64,000 nucleotides of DNA from Eumeta japonica. Lineage: Eukaryota; Arthropoda; Insecta; Lepidoptera; Psychidae. The translations under genes were made by a program, and so were the position numbers. Positions 22,216-33,159 of this stretch are shown one piece after another; position 1 is the stretch's first letter; the number at the start of each line of letters is the position of its first letter. The DNA is taken from contig BGZK01000495.1 in assembly GCA_005406025.1 (NCBI GenBank), positions 186,001 to 250,000 on the forward strand, given 5' to 3'. The notes beneath the pieces were generated by a model. That model was not told where the DNA came from. It worked only from the letters and a program-made list of their open reading frames with translations, and made no database searches.

Positions 22216-23155
22216 TTCATATATTACATTGCGCAAGAAGGACAGTCCTATAGACTTTTCTCCAGGGCATCGTGCTGGGCTCGTTGTTGTCCTTAAATCA
22301 TTAAATTTGACAAGAAGTAAGAAAAAAGAAGAAAAAAGGAAAAAAATCTGAAAATCATTAATTTGTAGTTACATTCCTTAATTTTTTTTTTGTTTTACAA
22401 TTTGATGTTTGCAGTTGAAGAAGATGATCTATTGGAGAACATATTTAACTTCTGCTATGAAAATTTAGTTTTTCAAAAATTCGAGTAATTAAAAAAATTA
22501 CGAAAGGTTTTTAAAAAAGGAAAATTACAAAAATTTCGGAATTCCTGGTCCAATATCTTATCAGTATCGGTATAGGAAACTGGAAAAAAATCGTTGTGTC
22601 TTTCGACGGATGAAATATCTATATGCATAGTCAAGTTTCTAAGGAATCTCAGGGCGCAGTCCTGATTTGATTTGTCCGGTGTTTTTTCGATTTTAGCCTA
22701 CATGGCTTCTTCTGACCTTAATATAACGAAATAATAAAAAAAATTCTATTTCCACGCGGGAGGAGCAGCGAACACTAAGAACATTGGCGTGCGTAATATA
22801 CTTTACGCGCACATCATCTACCGTAAAAGACAAAAAAAGTTAGCCACCTAGCATATATATGCACACCCAACACATTTCAGTCATATTTTACATGTTTTTG
22901 AAAAGGAGCGTATAGGAAGTTTTGATGTTGTTGTTGTTGTAAGTATTAGTAACATGGGAGATGAATTCAAATGTAAGTTATGTAAAATAACAAATACAAT
23001 ATTACGAACATACGTATATCATTCGTCTTGCAGTCGCGATATTAATAAGTACGCAATACAATATGTTATAATAAGAACGATGAGGTTGTAATACGATTAT
23101 ACGTTAAAAATAAACGGGATAAGCCATATTTAACACATCAAAGGTAATCAAGAGC
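22215..23155. other. AT-rich DNA with possible repeat tails
   Basis: The stretch 22200-22300 (GGACAGTCCTATAG) and the stretch 22590-22690 have repeat-like texture but were not matched elsewhere in the window. No gene. Confidence 0.4.
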
Positions 23156-23159
23156 AGCA

Positions 23160-23460
23160 GCTGAAAGAACCGAACTCGTCGCGGCGAGCGGCCGCGCTCT
23201 AGCTACGACACGTTACCATAAATCAGAGAGGGAGGGAATCCCACCCCCCTCCCGCGCATCCCTGGGCCCTCGTACCGCCGCCGCAGGGACAAGGATGATC
23301 TTTTCCGTGGCTCCTACATTTTTATAACGGCTAACATCCACACAGGGTTTTTTTCCCGGCGCCATTCCACCGGCAGTACCTACTATCCCGTACGAACGGC
23401 GCGGTGTGCGCGGCTACAGGTTAAAGGGTGGGAGGGTGTCGCGATGCGGCGACAGAATAC
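23160..23460. promoter_or_regulatory. GC island 2 (candidate regulatory element)
   Basis: A ~300-bp GC-rich block with GCGGCGAGCGGCCGCGCTC, a C-rich tract, ACCGCCGCCGCAGGG, and TTTATAACGGC / CCATAAATCA, which resemble posterior-Hox/Cdx-type TTTAT sites. It has sharp boundaries against AT-rich DNA and no open frame with coding character. Conservation cannot be tested here; a developmental enhancer or PRE is inference. Confidence 0.4.
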
Positions 23461-24720
23461 GGATTTTTTTTTATTCTCCATGCGGCTGTCTAAAAACAAC
23501 GGACAGTACTGTTTTGTTGAAAACGGTTGCTGTCATGCATTAATAATCGTGAGTTCTCAAGACGAATGCACCCCATGCAACGTTTCATGATTACAAACCT
23601 TTACAGCTGCATCCACGCTGGATGTGGATTAAGTGTTAGTGATAACTCAGAAGAGTGCACTGTCTCGGTTTCATGCACACGTTTAATTAAAAACAAAGTC
23701 TCATATGATTCTATTCCAGTTTTCAGAAATATTAAATCAAAATATTTGTATTTTTCAAATAAGGGACGCGAAAATCCCTTTCTCTTAAATGCCTTTGATA
23801 GATCGTAGTGAAATTAAATATCGTATTTAAAAATGTTAATACAGTTTTAATTTTATAAACTATAACTAACTGGGATAAAACACGCTAAGGTAAAACCATC
23901 TGAGATAAAACCATCTGGGTAGAGTAGGATAACAGGCATAAAACACACAAAACGAAATTTCGTTGAGAAGTGTATAACTTAGTTGAATCTTAAGAACGAT
24001 CAACGTAGCTGTGCAATACTTTAATATGTTAAACACAGGAACTTATTGAAATTGAAAGGGTTTGTTTAATACAGGTGTTTCGAATTTTGCATGTATCAAT
24101 CACATTAATTTGAAGATCTCAATAACACGCTCTTTGAAAACATTTTTTACAAGTGTCAAACTATTTTCAAAATAAAGAATAATCTGTCAACTCCAAAATT
24201 TAATCAGCTCTGTAACTTATGACAGTTCATGTAAAATACCGACAACATCAACATCATATTATTTGTTGGAGAAATATGGTTGTCTAGAGAAACAGCTTTT
24301 TTGAAGTACCTAAAAAAAATTTAGTTGGTCAGTTTCAAAATTAGCTTCAGAGCTTGAGCAGCCGTATGGAATGACGCAAAATATGAGTACGTTCATTTGT
24401 AGTAGATATATACATCATTCTCAGATAAATGTCAATTAGCTTTTTTGTTCATTTTCTCGGGATGCAAGTTCGAAGATGAAAGACAAAAAAATGTAGATAT
24501 TCATGTACATGTATACATATAAATACATTTTATTTTTAAATTTTTGTAATTGGATGAAATAAATAGTATGCCAACTCCAATACCTAAGCATTTTAAATGA
24601 AAAAAATATTGTAATCTCGGAATGTGATAGCCTTAATTAAAAAACTAAATTGCATCATCTTCAAAATAAAGTGAAAAAAAGAAAAATAAATTAACCTAAG
24701 TCAGGAAAAAGCAAAAAAAG
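23460..24720. other. AT-rich DNA, nothing recognised
   Basis: A 93-codon frame (23527-23808) includes several cysteines but matches no domain and lacks splice or promoter support. The rest is featureless. Confidence 0.5.
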
Positions 24721-24727
24721 CTGACCA

Positions 24728-24946
24728 CTAACTAACCACACCGCTTAAGCAGTTCTTGGCTCCTGTCATCGCATTGGTGACCACATTCGCTAGAAGCTCC
24801 CAATCTGCACTGAGCGGCGTGAGGACTTTATGTACAAGTCCTTCAATAAGAAATAAAAATACCGAGAGAAAGAACACCTCAATGTGTAAAGCTAAAAAAA
24901 CCTCACTCAATAAACTAGTTTTTGCAACCTTTATTAATGCACCTAT
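24728..24946 (-). CDS. Unidentified exon-like open block
   Basis: On the minus strand a 72-codon frame is open from 24946 to a stop at 24728. It reads IGALIKVAKTSLLSEV, then a hydrophobic FFLSVFLFLIEGLVHKV, then LTPLSADWELLANVVTNAM and TGAKNCLSGVVS. The composition is protein-like: a membrane or signal-like stretch then an amphipathic tail. A good 3' splice-site match (GGTTTTTTTAG, minus strand near 24892) and a donor match (GTG|GTTAGT near 24740) lie inside, so it could be an internal exon of about 150 nt. No ATG begins it and no family is recognised. A chance ORF remains possible. Confidence 0.25.
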   Translation of the reverse strand: MGALIKVAKTSLLSEVFLALHIEVFFLSVFLFLIEGLVHKVLTPLSADWELLANVVTNAMTGAKNCLSGVVS

Positions 24947-25199
24947 CTAATGCATTCAACTAATTATGAGTGATAGCAAAGAAGATATTCCAAACACTTT
25001 GCTTATCAAGATTTCTTTACCCGAAGGCAAAGGGAGAGTTATCTTTTTCGTGCGTATCTATGTATTATATATGTATGTGTGTTTATGTACTATTTTGACA
25101 ATTTTTATTACTTCGTATCACCCAATTGCCCACCTCATGATTAGGTGTCTCATGATTTTCGTACTGACAACTAAACTGTTTTACGACAGGTAACATAAA

Positions 25200-27150
25200 A
25201 AAAATGTAGGTAAATAAGATGGTATTGGATTTCGGACGCCAGAATAATTAGTCAGAAAATTGTTTTTGATTTCTAAACTTATAGAGTATTGGCCATAAAT
25301 AAGAAGAGTTTTAAAAGGCGGTTTGATATATATATATATATATAAAAGCAATTTTGGTCAATTATTAGATCAAATATTTCCATTGAACATTCGACGTAAT
25401 TGAAAGAGGTATCAATATAAAGGTTTTTAAAAGACTACTACAGAATTAAAATTTAAGTAATTTACAAATTTTTGAATGAAAATTTAATTTCAAACACTAT
25501 CGAAATATGCAGGTACGATAACAGAAAGGATAGCAGACAACGTGACGTAGGTAAAAAATTATCAAAAGCCAAATAAATTCTGAATCGGTTTTACCATTCG
25601 TCTAACAGACGTAAATGTGATGTCATGTCACGTAAGGTGGGGACTGCTAAAAATTTTGTGGATATGTTTAAGTTCCGTTGTTAAGGAAGAGCGTTTAGAT
25701 TAGGTAGGTATCCTAGTCTTAGTGACCTAGCCTTTGCATTGATGTTATTGTCATTCTCTATTTACTCGTATTTAACACGGCACTAGTGAGCAGCTATCGA
25801 CCGATACATCTTTTAAAAACCAAAGAAAAAACTGAATTTCTGATTTGCATTTTATCAGGGCATTTTTTTTAATTTGTTTAAGTGGACATACAAACATAAA
25901 TGAAAAATTAACTTGGATACCTAGAAGCATCGCGACTTTTTTTCATTGAAATAAAAAAAATAACTACTTACTTTCTCTGTGTTGGTTCGCAATCTCGTTC
26001 AAGCAAGAGCCATGCCGTGGTTAACTTAGTTACGTTTTCTTATTTCTATTTTTTCTGGTATTACACACTAGATAATTTTATTTTATCCTTTTTTGCTTTT
26101 TAATTGAAATAGCACATTTTTTGTTAAAAAACTTAAACATGTCCGATCTGCTTTTCGTGAGATCATAAAGGAAAATTTTATTTTTCTCTTTTTATTACAT
26201 TCTCCTTTAGTACCATTATATATAAAATTCTTCATACAAAGAGAAAACGATCACTTTTGACGAATATAAACCTTACCCAATAAAAAAAAATCGGCTCATC
26301 CAATAAAAACTTACGAATTGTCATATTAAATCAACAATATTAGTGTTCTACTTAATATTCTTGTATCATCGAAGTAAGACAATAATGATGTTTTCAATCG
26401 TTTCCCAGAAAAAAAAATGCTTCTTTTTAAAAGACCTACAATGCTCTAGCGGGGGTTATCCATGGGCGACAGTGCCCATCTACTTTCAAAGCAAGAGATT
26501 TTTAAAATACGCAACCGTTTGACAAAACGATAAGGCGATTTAATTCCATTGAATTTGAAATGCCACGAACAGATAACATTAAATTTAATGACTTCAGACT
26601 ACAATTTTGTTTTGTCTCCATCTATGGAATTCAACAAATGATAACCATTAAACTAATCATTAAAAGCGAGTGCATATTGCTTTTAAAAGTAATTGTTATG
26701 ACCAGTAATAATTTCGTGGTATAAAATATTGCTGGTTTTTTACTTTCGGTTATTCTATTGCTTAGTGTTTTCAAACCCTAACATGAATAGTTACGAATGC
26801 TAATAATAATCAAACGGATGCAAGGTAGGTAGTTTATTTGAGGAATTGTTCCATGTCTCAAATATTACTTTGGTACATAAAGCCCGATTAAACTTGATCA
26901 TATTTTTATTTTTAAATCGGCAAAAATGTTGAAGGTGCATTCTGTTATCATGGATCTTATATTTACTCATATTTATAATACCTAGGTAGTTAATCGTAAA
27001 TAAATAAAATAATCGTATTACAATACCTTTAATATCGGTTAAGTATACCAAAGATGAATAAAATTGTACTAAAGATGTAATAAATTAACAGATCTAGTTG
27101 TGTACAATGCCTGCCATAAACTTTTAATGAAGTTTATTATAAAGTTGGAA
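25200..27150. other. AT-rich DNA with a TA microsatellite
   Basis: (TA)n at 25326-25344. Around 26455-26500 the sequence CCATGGGCGACAGTGCCCATC can fold on itself and has SINE-like texture, unassigned. A 75-codon frame starting MSDSKEDIPNTLLIKIS lies just before this stretch (24966-25193) but has no domain. No gene recognised. Confidence 0.45.
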
Positions 27151-27158
27151 GGCAATCG

Positions 27159-27521
27159 ATGTTACTATATTCTAAAATGATTACAAAAATGTTTAAAATG
27201 TCAGTTTCGATTCAGGTTATCGTAACGAAACATAGAATATTTATGATGATTGCAAGGCTTATAATGAATACTTTTGTTTTCATGGCCTGCACAGTTACAG
27301 CATTAATGGGAGCTAAGTGTAAACAGCACAAGTTCATTTTAAGTCTATGTGAGGGATTTTATCCTGACCTTTGTATCGTCAAAGATTGTATTCATCATAC
27401 GGACGGAATGTATTTTGCCTACTTGTACACGAAAATATATATTATGGCCCAATACGTAATGTTCTTAGCAAGTGCGGGTCCGGGGGGAAGGGTCATGGGG
27501 GTCATGACCTCCCTGGGCTAG
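27159..27521 (+). CDS. Unidentified 120-codon ORF with signal-like segment and cysteines
   Basis: It starts with ATG at 27159, with further in-frame Met codons. From about codon 28 it has a hydrophobic segment (MMIARLIMNTFVFMACTVTA) that could act as a signal peptide, then KCKQHKFILSLCEGFYPDLC and IVKDC with regularly placed cysteines. The last 20 codons run into a GC-rich patch (GGGTCCGGGGGGAAGGG) open in two frames, so the true end may be earlier or spliced. No family recognised and no promoter or poly-A signal is convincing. It may be a small secreted-peptide gene, a fossil, or chance. Confidence 0.2.
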   Translation: MLLYSKMITKMFKMSVSIQVIVTKHRIFMMIARLIMNTFVFMACTVTALMGAKCKQHKFILSLCEGFYPDLCIVKDCIHHTDGMYFAYLYTKIYIMAQYVMFLASAGPGGRVMGVMTSLG

Positions 27522-27769
27522 GTCTTTGTCCTACTGTTGTAATTGAATTAGATTCCGTCCCGACTGATCCTCCACTACGTGACCTCCTGACATTACTTTG
27601 TTCACGGACTTAGAACACCTTTATATATTTATACCTATGCAACGAAGGTTGCCACTATTTTGTTGGCTTCAAGCATGTCAACACCACGTCCTTATGTTCC
27701 AGTGAATACAGTATGAATTTCTTATCTTTTGTATCAATCGGTTAATTGTAACAGTATTCTCCAAGGGAG

Positions 27770-28075
27770 GGTCAAGATCAACTCCGGTCTGGATTGAAAT
27801 CGCGAGCAAGACTAACATCGAGATCGAGAGCTAGAGCAAGATCGTCTTGTAATAAACTAATTTAGCAGCAGTATGTGTGTTATCTGTATATGAGTATACA
27901 TTCTTCTGGAACAGTGTGATCAGAAATTAATCGAGGCTAGAACCAGTATCGAGACCGAATAAGTAATCGAGATGGAAATCTAGAACTGGATCGCAATCGA
28001 AATCAAGAGCGGGAACGGGATAAGAATCTAGAACGGAGACAGAATTTGAAAAGACATCAGCATCGAGATTGGGAT
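27770..28075. repeat. Degenerate 6-bp-periodic purine-rich tract
   Basis: Successive hexamers such as ATCGAG, CGAGAC, CGAGAT, CGGGAA, CGGGAT and TGGGAT follow in near-constant phase, notably from 27945 to 28072. The minus-strand frame (28211-27927) translates as alternating D-x-D-like residues because of this periodicity and is not a gene. Same class as the tracts at 3.0, 28.9 and 31.5 kb. Confidence 0.7.
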
Positions 28076-28079
28076 CATG

Positions 28080-28870
28080 ATTGCATGACTCAATCGATGT
28101 AAAAAGATGAAAGAATTCGTTCCGTGTGTGAGAACGCGGGCGCGGCCATGAATGAAAACTAAATGCTTGAAATAATACAAATCTTGTATTATTTAGAGGT
28201 TTGTAGAACACGATGAAAACAAAAATTTAAAATAAAAAATTTCAAAAATACGCTAGATGCCCAATTTAGTAAAGCAAATGAGGCGAAAAAGCAATGAGAG
28301 AATTAAATCGAAAAAAGTTTTGCGTGTAACAGTGTATTTACAAGAATGCCGCTGAAACTATATATTTGAACTAAAATGGAAAATAAATGGGTGTGGGAAT
28401 AATTATAAAGTCATTAACGTCAATGACATTAAATCATAAGAAAATACTGGATATGAAATGTGTTATCAACGATGTTGAGGAAAAGTGAAATAACAAAAAA
28501 AGTCACAACCTTGCTGTCTGTACCACTCTTTGGTAATTGTTGAAAAAGGTTGCACTGTTAATCAATGCAATACTGTCGCTTCCTCGTGTACAGAAAAGTG
28601 TTCACATGCAAAATTACCGCAACATAACTCTCGTTGTTTGTTGTGAAATTGTATTAAAACTAAAATAAAAAAGAAATTATGATAACAATAAAAGACAACT
28701 AAAACTGTAAGAAATTCAGAAAGGCGTTTATCATAAATAGGCTTTGAACCGCGGCTTCGCCTGTGTATTTAAAAATTTTGGTTGAGTTTTTAATCTTCAT
28801 TTAAACCGCGTCGATTGATACATCGATCCCATTAAAAACTCATATTTTGATCATATTCCTGATCTGAATT
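28080..28870. other. AT-rich DNA, nothing recognised
   Basis: No gene or repeat family seen. A short GCGGCTTCGCC patch near 28752 has no context. Confidence 0.5.
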
Positions 28871-29000
28871 ACTCTTAAATTCCCTCTCGCTCTCTTTACT
28901 ACAGTCCGTCTCGCTCCTGATTTCGTTTCTATCTCACTCACTCTCACTCCATCCTTCAGATCACCCCTCCTCTTTACTCTCTTAATTCTTATATTCATCA
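28870..29000. repeat. Degenerate 6-bp-periodic tract, opposite orientation
   Basis: Pyrimidine-rich on the plus strand. The minus strand reads GAGTGAGAGTGAGTGAGATA and GAGCGAGACGG, hexamer-like units of the same class as at 27.8 kb but inverted. Confidence 0.5.
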
Positions 29001-29910
29001 CCTCCTCTTCGTCTTTAAACAAAGAAAATAAGCAAGGCCGATTAAATAAAATAAAAATATTAACTTTTAAATTGTTTAGGTATAAAAATATAAAGAGATA
29101 TTAAGAGTGAACTATATTTTAGACGATTCTGAGTTTTGTCGGTATATTAAATTTCATCAAAATTTGTCATGCTTTTGTTGAGTTGTAAGAAGACATGAAG
29201 ACAAAATAAACATAAATAAAAAAGTATTGTTTCGTGGTGTAAGTAATGCTTTTCAAGTTCAAGCTACTCGAATTACATCAAAGCCGGATCAGTAAAAACG
29301 AAAACGTAACAAAAAAAAAAAAACTAAAACATGGAGTTTGCTCGAAATTGTAATATAATTATGGATATCACACGCCATAAATTTTACTCATCGCATAGTT
29401 GTTAATGAATATTTTAAATAAAATTATCTCCGAGCTTTTTTTTGCAATTTGAATTCATTCGTATTTAAGTAACTCGATAATTTTATTATGTTGAGATTGA
29501 GATCGTTGAATTTCTATATTTCCTCGTAAAATTGCATCAATCTATTCTAGAAAATATACTACGATACATTTTTGAACATCTTTTAAACGTCGTAGGAAAA
29601 TATTTAGTTTTTTTGATGTTTCCATTGTATCAATTACCAAATACGTTAAAATAAACTAGAGTTTAAATAATAGTGAAGGGACCAAGCAAATATTTCATAT
29701 CTTGAATAAATACACCCATATTGCCGCTCTAAGTTTCATCCCTAAATTGGATATTAAATAAAAGAAGTCGTGTTTAAACGATATATTATCTAATAATTTT
29801 CTTGTGTTGTGTAATAACGAAAGCGATATTAAGTACACCTTTAAACTACTACTGAAATATTCTTTGACTGTCTCAGTGAGGCAAGCTTTATTTATACGTA
29901 ATTGAGCATC
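29000..29910. other. AT-rich DNA, nothing recognised
   Basis: No gene, repeat family or GC island in this stretch. Confidence 0.5.
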
Positions 29911-29914
29911 AGCT

Positions 29915-30170
29915 CGTAGCAGACGAGCGCGGTCGGCGGGCGAGGGACAAGAGGGGGAAGGTCGGCATGCCCTCCCTTCCCAGCTTGCCCCCTTTAGGAG
30001 ACGGGGGTCTGTTTATTGCTTCATTACTCATTTTGTGGGCCCTACTTCGTTTTATTTTAACTGAAGACGCTTTCGGGGAAATTAAACGATCCAGATTTTC
30101 AGCTGCCCTCTCTCGCCCTCCTTAGATCTCTCGGGTGGGGTGCTGGGATGAACGGCTTGATCTTTCGTCC
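29915..30170. promoter_or_regulatory. GC island 3
   Basis: A GC-rich block beginning GAGCGCGGTCGGCGGGCGAG, followed by pyrimidine-rich CCCTCTCTCGCCCTCC and ATCTCTCGGGTGGGG. It includes GAGAG/CTCTC motifs of GAGA-factor type. No coding frame. Candidate regulatory element by composition only. Confidence 0.35.
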
Positions 30171-30800
30171 ACTTTTAATTCTAATCATACTTTGTGTGTC
30201 TGTCGGTTCATTGTCCAGCTTTAGGAAATATCGATCATTTGGTTTTATTTTAAATTTGTGAAAATAATATATTTATAGCACTTAAATTGTATAAATCATT
30301 AAAATATAATATTTTTGCTTATTATTATTTTTATCAATAATTTTATTCATGAAGTGTAATGATTTGTATATAAATAATAATCATACTAGAATTATTCACC
30401 AATTTAACTAACAATTATTTAAAAAAATAATCTTTTTTAAAAAATGTTATATTCAAAACGTTTACTCAATCTTCTTTATAATAATTTCATTTTTTTATTT
30501 AAACGAATAAAATACGAAACTAGGCAATTATTAATAATAATTATTTCATGTAATTTTTCAATTTGTGAAATGATTATATTTTGTTTTTGGCTTAGTGAAT
30601 GTAATCAAAATATCTGAGGTTAAATTAGTTGTAATGAAAAAAATTATAAAAAACCTTCACAAAGGAAGGAAAGCATCCAGTGAATAGAGTACGATACCTT
30701 AACAAATAAAACATTTAAGAAAATATGAATAGTACGATATTAATTAGCAAGGCGACGTCAACGATTTCGTTATCTGATCAGCGAGACAATTACATGACAA
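30170..30800. other. Very AT-rich DNA
   Basis: Dense TTATT/AATAA sequence with no gene or repeat recognised. Confidence 0.5.
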
Positions 30801-30900
30801 AGCGGCGCCCATCTAGCTGTGACGTCCCGCCCGCCCCTGGTCGCTCCAACTCCGCGCACGCCTTCAAGGGCGCCGATCCGGCCCTAAGTACCTGAAAAGG
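30800..30900. promoter_or_regulatory. GC island 4
   Basis: A ~100-bp GC block with GTGACGTCCCGCCCGCCCC, that is a CRE half-site next to an Sp1/KLF-type CCGCCC box, flanked by AT-rich DNA. Regulatory role inferred. Confidence 0.35.
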
Positions 30901-31459
30901 TGCCAACACTTAAATATAACGAAACAGCATAACTTCAAAGACGTGATAAAGAAAAATAAACTTTATCCAAGAGAACACAAAGAGCAAAATAGTTCATGCA
31001 GTACTTTGATGTTGAACAACGTTTCCATAACGTAAAGTTCCACAAGAAACAACGGTTTTCCTAGCAGGGTCACCCTAGGGAACGGCGGAAAGGGATCCCC
31101 GATCTAAATCTCCCGTTCGGGGGATTGTGAGGCGAATTACCGAAAAGATGCTTTCGGATGCGTGTCTAAATATTTGCAAGTTTGGTGCCTTACAGGTCCT
31201 GCGAAGCTTCGATTGACTGTACGATACTTCCAGGCGAAGTAATTTAGTTATTATGAAATTGAGTGTTATATTAAGTAATACATATGCTGGCATTTTATAT
31301 TAATATATTCATTAATAATAGACGTAAAGAACTACATTTAAAATATTTTTTTTTATATAAATTTTCAAATGTCTCGGGTTACTAATAAGAGACCGGGCCA
31401 CGTAACGTTGGTGTACATTTCCGGGATAGGTTCGGGATAAAAGCCGGGGCATTTGTATA

Positions 31460-31670
31460 TGTTTCAGTTTATCGTGGTTAAGGTCAGAGTCGCAGTTGGA
31501 GTCGATATCAGTCGGAGTTACGGTCGTAGAAGTGGAGTCAGGCTCAGAACGGAACGGGTATAACGTCGGCATCGCAATCGGAAACGAGGTCAATGTCGAT
31601 ATTGAATTCAGGATTGGTATCGGGATTGCGAACGAGACGGGGCGAGGTCAAGGTCAGGACTCGACAAAGA
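31460..31670. repeat. Degenerate 6-bp-periodic tract
   Basis: Hexamers such as AGTCGG, TCGGAG, TCGCAA, TCGGAA, TCGGGA and TTGCGA run for about 200 bp with some slips. The plus frame 31496-31708 shows the alternating VGVTVVEVE / IGIGIA pattern this imposes and is not taken as coding. Confidence 0.65.
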
Positions 31671-31699
31671 TGGGGACGATCTGTATTTTTTTTCCTTTT

Positions 31700-32090
31700 C
31701 TATCATAACGTCATGCATTCGATATCCGGTTTTATGCCAGCACACCACTAATCGCTTTATATGAAAATTAACATCTTCTCTTGGCTAAAATAACTTAGCT
31801 ATGTCTTTGAAATGGCTGTGTAAATGACACGACTTTCGTAAAAATTATCATTCCCCTGTTATTCAATATTGCTAGAAGTGTTTACTTTGCACATATTTTA
31901 ATGAAAATTCGAAGTCGATATGTGATTTACATATTGGAGAAACTAGATACTTTCAAAATGCTTTTAAGCTCATCTAAATTAGAATCTTTTCGAAAGCTAT
32001 TCTAGACTATACTGTACGACAAATTTCATGTAAATTAAAAAAAAAATGAACTGTTCTCACATTATTTTTCTTAGAATAATTAGCTTTCCA
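31700..32090. other. AT-rich DNA, nothing recognised
   Basis: No features identified. Confidence 0.5.
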
Positions 32091-32345
32091 GTCACGGTGC
32101 CGTCCCAGGTCCGCCTGCGTTTTTGCTCAGCCTGTTTCGCGTTCGTTTCTGTGCAGAGAGGTGCTGTTTCACGCGCCGTTGCTCGCGGTGCAGAACGTCT
32201 GACCACGCCCCTATCGCAGTTCGCCCGCGACAAATAAGCATTCGTAATATGTACATAGATAAGGGGGGAAAACGCAAAACGACCCGTTTATGTTCTACAC
32301 CGAGAATCTTTTTGTACCCGCCATATTTTATTCGTTGCGTCACTT
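32090..32345. promoter_or_regulatory. GC island 5
   Basis: GC-rich core (GGTGCCGTCCCAGG to TCGCCCGCGACAAATAAGC), then ACCCGCCATATTTTATTCG, which includes a Pho/YY1-type CGCCAT. Frames are open in several registers because stops are rare in GC-rich DNA; none looks coding. Candidate regulatory element. Confidence 0.35.
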
Positions 32346-32854
32346 CTACTAAAGCATCATTTCTTCAGTGTCTGCATTTATCTAAGTGGAAAATTGACTG
32401 AGATCAAAGGTCGTGGAGTGCCTTGAGTACATTCTATTATTTGATATGCAAACAAATAAAAAAAATAAAGTACACGTTATAGAAAAAAAACGTGTCAAGT
32501 GCGATTTAGACTCATGCACCGAGATTCCCGTATCAACACAATATATTTCTTTATATATTTGGTTTATATAACGAAACGAAACCTTAAAAAAAGGTTTTTC
32601 GCTCAGTTCGGTACCCTTAGCGCAAGCTCGACTCGTCCTTGCCGTTTTCAGTATTTGCTGTTTGCTTTAGAGTACACTTACAATATAATCGCACCGAAAA
32701 TAAATGTATTATTATTATTTTTTGATAGAGCGATCGATGAAAATGTTATTTATGTAGGGCTCAAGTAGAGATTAAAATGGCCCTCATGTCACTAATATAA
32801 TTCATATTTTGACAAAATATCAACTATTATGGTTCAAAAAATGACAAACTTTAT

Positions 32855-32905
32855 AAAGGACAGACAGACGGCGTGGGCTTGGTAATAGGCTTAGCTGCGC
32901 AACTC
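32855..32905 (+). mobile_element. Short tail fragment of an AGGGTTCCGTAC-type repeat
   Basis: GGACAGACAGACGGCG followed by GGGCTTGGTAATAGG resembles the GGACAGACGG...TTAGTAATAGGGT tail of that repeat class. The rest of the element is absent. Confidence 0.45.
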
Positions 32906-33086
32906 TAAAAAGGTTGCAGAATTGGTTAATAATAAGTAATAATTAAGTTCTTAAAATAATTGTTCTAAGATTAGGACTTCAAATATACTCTCTGGTTAGT
33001 ATTTGTGTAGAAAGAGAAGTCAAAAATATAAATTGCAAAATGCGTAGACAAAATTCTTGTTAAACGTATCAACTTTGCTATCCTAT

Positions 33087-33157
33087 CACACACACACACA
33101 CATACACGCGCGCGCGCGCGCGCAAACACGTATGCCTGCGTGCGTGCCTGCGTGCGT
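33087..33157. repeat. Alternating CA/CG/TG tract (Z-DNA-prone)
   Basis: (CA)n passes into (CG)n and then TGCGTGCCTGCGTGCG. It is a strong alternating purine-pyrimidine run of about 70 bp. Confidence 0.9.
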
Positions 33158-33159
33158 AA

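Noticed and set aside
27927..28211. 94-codon minus frame rich in Asp
   Set aside because: Its regular D-x-D pattern comes from the hexamer-periodic repeat.
31496..31708. 70-codon frame with VGV/IGI pattern
   Set aside because: Same cause, hexamer periodicity.
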